Shown one piece after another: positions 6,069 through 7,601 of a stretch of 7,601 nucleotides of DNA. The DNA comes from Paludibacteraceae bacterium (lineage in GTDB: Bacteria; Bacteroidota; Bacteroidia; Bacteroidales; Paludibacteraceae). The notes below the pieces were generated by a model. It was not told where the DNA came from. It searched no databases and saw only the letters and a program-made list of their open reading frames with translations. A program made the translations under genes and the position numbers. The stretch's first letter is position 1; every line of letters starts with the position of its first letter. The DNA lies in NCBI GenBank assembly GCA_018055865.1, contig JAGPGR010000075.1:1-7601 (forward strand), given 5' to 3'.

Positions 6069-7451
6069 ATGAAATCATACAATTCAGTTTATATCATCGG
6101 TATTACACTGGTGGCTACTCTGGGGGGATTACTCTTCGGATATGATACAGCCGTAATTTCGGGTGCCGAAAAATCAATTCAGCATTATCTCATCGAACCG
6201 CTTGGATTAGGTGCTTTTGCTCATGGTGCCACTGTTTCGAGTGCTTTATTAGGATGTATCATCGGGGGTGCCATTTCGGGCTTGCTCTCCAACCACCTGG
6301 GACGGAAACGGACATTGCAGTTAGCCGCTTTTTTGTTTTTTACATCGGCGCTGGGCTCTGCTTTTCCAGAATTTCTGTTTTTTAAGAAAGGTGAACCATC
6401 TCCGGCATTGCTCTACACATTCAATTTTTACCGCATTTGGGGTGGAATAGGAGTAGGACTGGCATCGGCGGTGAGTCCCACTTACATTGGCGAAATAGCT
6501 CCAGCAGCAATTAGGGGCAGATTGGTTTCGTTCAATCAGTTTGCCATCATTTTCGGTATGCTGGTGGTGTATTTTGTGAATTGGGGTATTGCCAACGGAC
6601 AATCAATAGAATGGATTAACAGCACCGGATGGCGCTACATGTTTGCTTCTGAGGCCATTCCGGCCGGATTATTTTTTGTTTTACTGTTTTTTGTGCCAGA
6701 AACTCCCCGTTACCTGGCTTTAATCAGGCAGGAAGACAAAGCATTGGGCGTTTTGAAAAAAATCAATACAAGTGCCGAACAGGCTAAAAACATTCTGGCT
6801 GAAATTACTTCGACACTTACTGATACCTCAAAATCGCAAATTTTCTCTTACGGAAAAAAAGTGATTATCATCGGTATTCTGCTATCTGTTTTTCAGCAGT
6901 TTGTAGGCATTAACGTGGTGCTTTACTACGCTCCCCGTATATTTGAAAGTATGGGAGTAGCCCGTGATGCATCTATGCTGCAGACTATTGTGATGGGACT
7001 TGTAAATGTTATATTCACAGTAGTAGCCATTCTCAGTGTCGATAAATGGGGACGTAAACCGTTGTTAATCACCGGTTCTATCGGTATGGCTTTTGGCATG
7101 ATTGCTCTTTCAGTATTATCCTATTTCGATATCTTCAGCATTCTGACATTAATATTCATCATCATTTTCACCGCCTCGTTTATGATGTCGTGGGGACCGA
7201 TTTGCTGGGTTTACATTTCGGAGTTGTTTCCCAATAAAATCCGCGGACAGTCGGTGGCAATTGCAGTGGCATTCCAGTGGCTTGCCAATTTCATTATTTC
7301 ATCTACCTATCCGGGAATGATGCAATTCAGCAGCGCTTTCACCTACGGATTTTACGCAGCAATGGCTGTTCTTTCAGCTATTTTTGTGTGGAAAATGGTA
7401 CCGGAAACCAAAGGAAAAACACTGGAACAAATCGAGAAAATCTGGAAGTAA
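6069..7451 (+). CDS. xylE: D-xylose/H+ symporter (MFS sugar porter)
   Basis: This inner-membrane transporter carries D-xylose into the cytoplasm with protons. The 460 residues contain the expected twelve membrane segments and the sugar-porter signatures: LFGYDTAVISG (22-32), GRKR (78-81), YIGEIAPAAIRGR (139-151), PETPR (210-214), QQFVGINVVLYYAP (276-289), DKWGRKP (325-331), SELFPNKIRG (384-393) and PETKG (445-449). Sugar and proton residues known from E. coli XylE are all present at equivalent places: Phe23, Asp26, Gln157, Gln276, Gln277, Asn282, Trp380, Glu385, Arg392 and Gln403. Retention of Asp26 supports proton-coupled symport rather than facilitated diffusion. It lies 127 bp after xylA, behind a hairpin, and is probably expressed by readthrough of the operon transcript. 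Close relatives carry other sugars such as galactose or arabinose; the xylose assignment rests on the binding-site match and the neighbours. Confidence 0.93.
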   Translation: MKSYNSVYIIGITLVATLGGLLFGYDTAVISGAEKSIQHYLIEPLGLGAFAHGATVSSALLGCIIGGAISGLLSNHLGRKRTLQLAAFLFFTSALGSAFPEFLFFKKGEPSPALLYTFNFYRIWGGIGVGLASAVSPTYIGEIAPAAIRGRLVSFNQFAIIFGMLVVYFVNWGIANGQSIEWINSTGWRYMFASEAIPAGLFFVLLFFVPETPRYLALIRQEDKALGVLKKINTSAEQAKNILAEITSTLTDTSKSQIFSYGKKVIIIGILLSVFQQFVGINVVLYYAPRIFESMGVARDASMLQTIVMGLVNVIFTVVAILSVDKWGRKPLLITGSIGMAFGMIALSVLSYFDIFSILTLIFIIIFTASFMMSWGPICWVYISELFPNKIRGQSVAIAVAFQWLANFIISSTYPGMMQFSSAFTYGFYAAMAVLSAIFVWKMVPETKGKTLEQIEKIWK

Positions 7452-7479
7452 TAAGATCAATTCTATTCAAACAATCAAG

Positions 7480-7515
7480 ATAAATGCCGTTGCAACTTTC
7501 TGCAACGGCATTTAT
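7480..7515. terminator. Strong hairpin ending the xyl operon, probably bidirectional
   Basis: A perfect 15-bp stem (7480-7494 with 7501-7515; core ATGCCGTTGCA / TGCAACGGCAT) closes a 6-nt loop, 28 bp after the xylE stop codon. It is only 8 bp from the stop codon of the convergent minus-strand gene, so it likely serves both. The T tract after the stem is short on the plus strand (TTTATTGAT) and on the minus strand. Confidence 0.85.
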
Positions 7516-7523
7516 TGATAATA

Positions 7524-7601
7524 TCACTCTTCCACTTTACTCATAAATCTTTCGATTTCCACGGCAGCCCGTTTATGAGTGGCAATCCCGATCACGTCAT
7601 C
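7524..7601 (-). CDS. C-terminal end of an unidentified convergent gene (partial at the right edge)
   Basis: Reading the minus strand from the window edge gives 25 open codons ending at TGA (7526-7524). The visible tail ends ERFMSKVEE and is charged and helix-like, starting DDVIGIATHKRA. Codon use resembles the neighbouring genes, the frame is open to the edge, and it stops right beside a terminator hairpin, which together make a real gene end likely. The tail is too short to assign a family. It is transcribed toward the xyl operon, so it is not part of it. Confidence 0.6.
   Translation of the reverse strand, partial: DDVIGIATHKRAAVEIERFMSKVEE

Overview
The window looks like a Bacteroidota chromosome, probably order Bacteroidales. 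The evidence is the TTTG / TAnnTTTG promoter type, start codons without clear Shine-Dalgarno sequences, an RluB-type pseudouridine synthase with a very long disordered N-terminal extension, and the gene order Nudix regulator - xylulokinase - xylose isomerase - xylose symporter, which is familiar from this phylum. Coding DNA is of moderate G+C and the intergenic DNA is strongly AT-rich. The genus cannot be fixed from the sequence alone.

Left part (1-1724, minus strand): the 5' end of an unidentified gene leaves the window on the left. Upstream of it on the same strand is a 23S rRNA pseudouridine synthase of the RsuA/RluB family, whose first ~265 residues are a low-complexity, charged tail containing a DNA-level tandem repeat with a 102-bp period.

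Middle (1725-2363): about 640 bp of AT-rich DNA between divergent genes. I see no gene or RNA in it. It does hold two identical 18-bp operator-like palindromes 33 bp apart, several other small palindromes, and a good Bacteroidota-type promoter just before the xyl genes.

Right part (2364-7451, plus strand): a D-xylose catabolic operon. A Nudix-fold transcription factor that has lost key catalytic residues is followed by xylulokinase (xylB), xylose isomerase (xylA) and an MFS xylose/H+ symporter (xylE). XylE brings in D-xylose, XylA converts it to D-xylulose, and XylB phosphorylates that to D-xylulose 5-phosphate for the pentose phosphate pathway. The regulator is the first gene, so it probably controls its own transcription. 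A hairpin between xylA and xylE could make transporter expression lower than, or partly separate from, that of the enzymes. A strong 15-bp-stem hairpin ends the operon, and the tail of a convergent minus-strand gene runs off the right edge.

Overall this is a well-understood metabolic locus. I found no convincing undescribed system. The most interesting parts are the regulatory DNA (paired operators, intercistronic hairpins) and the repeat-bearing tail of the pseudouridine synthase.
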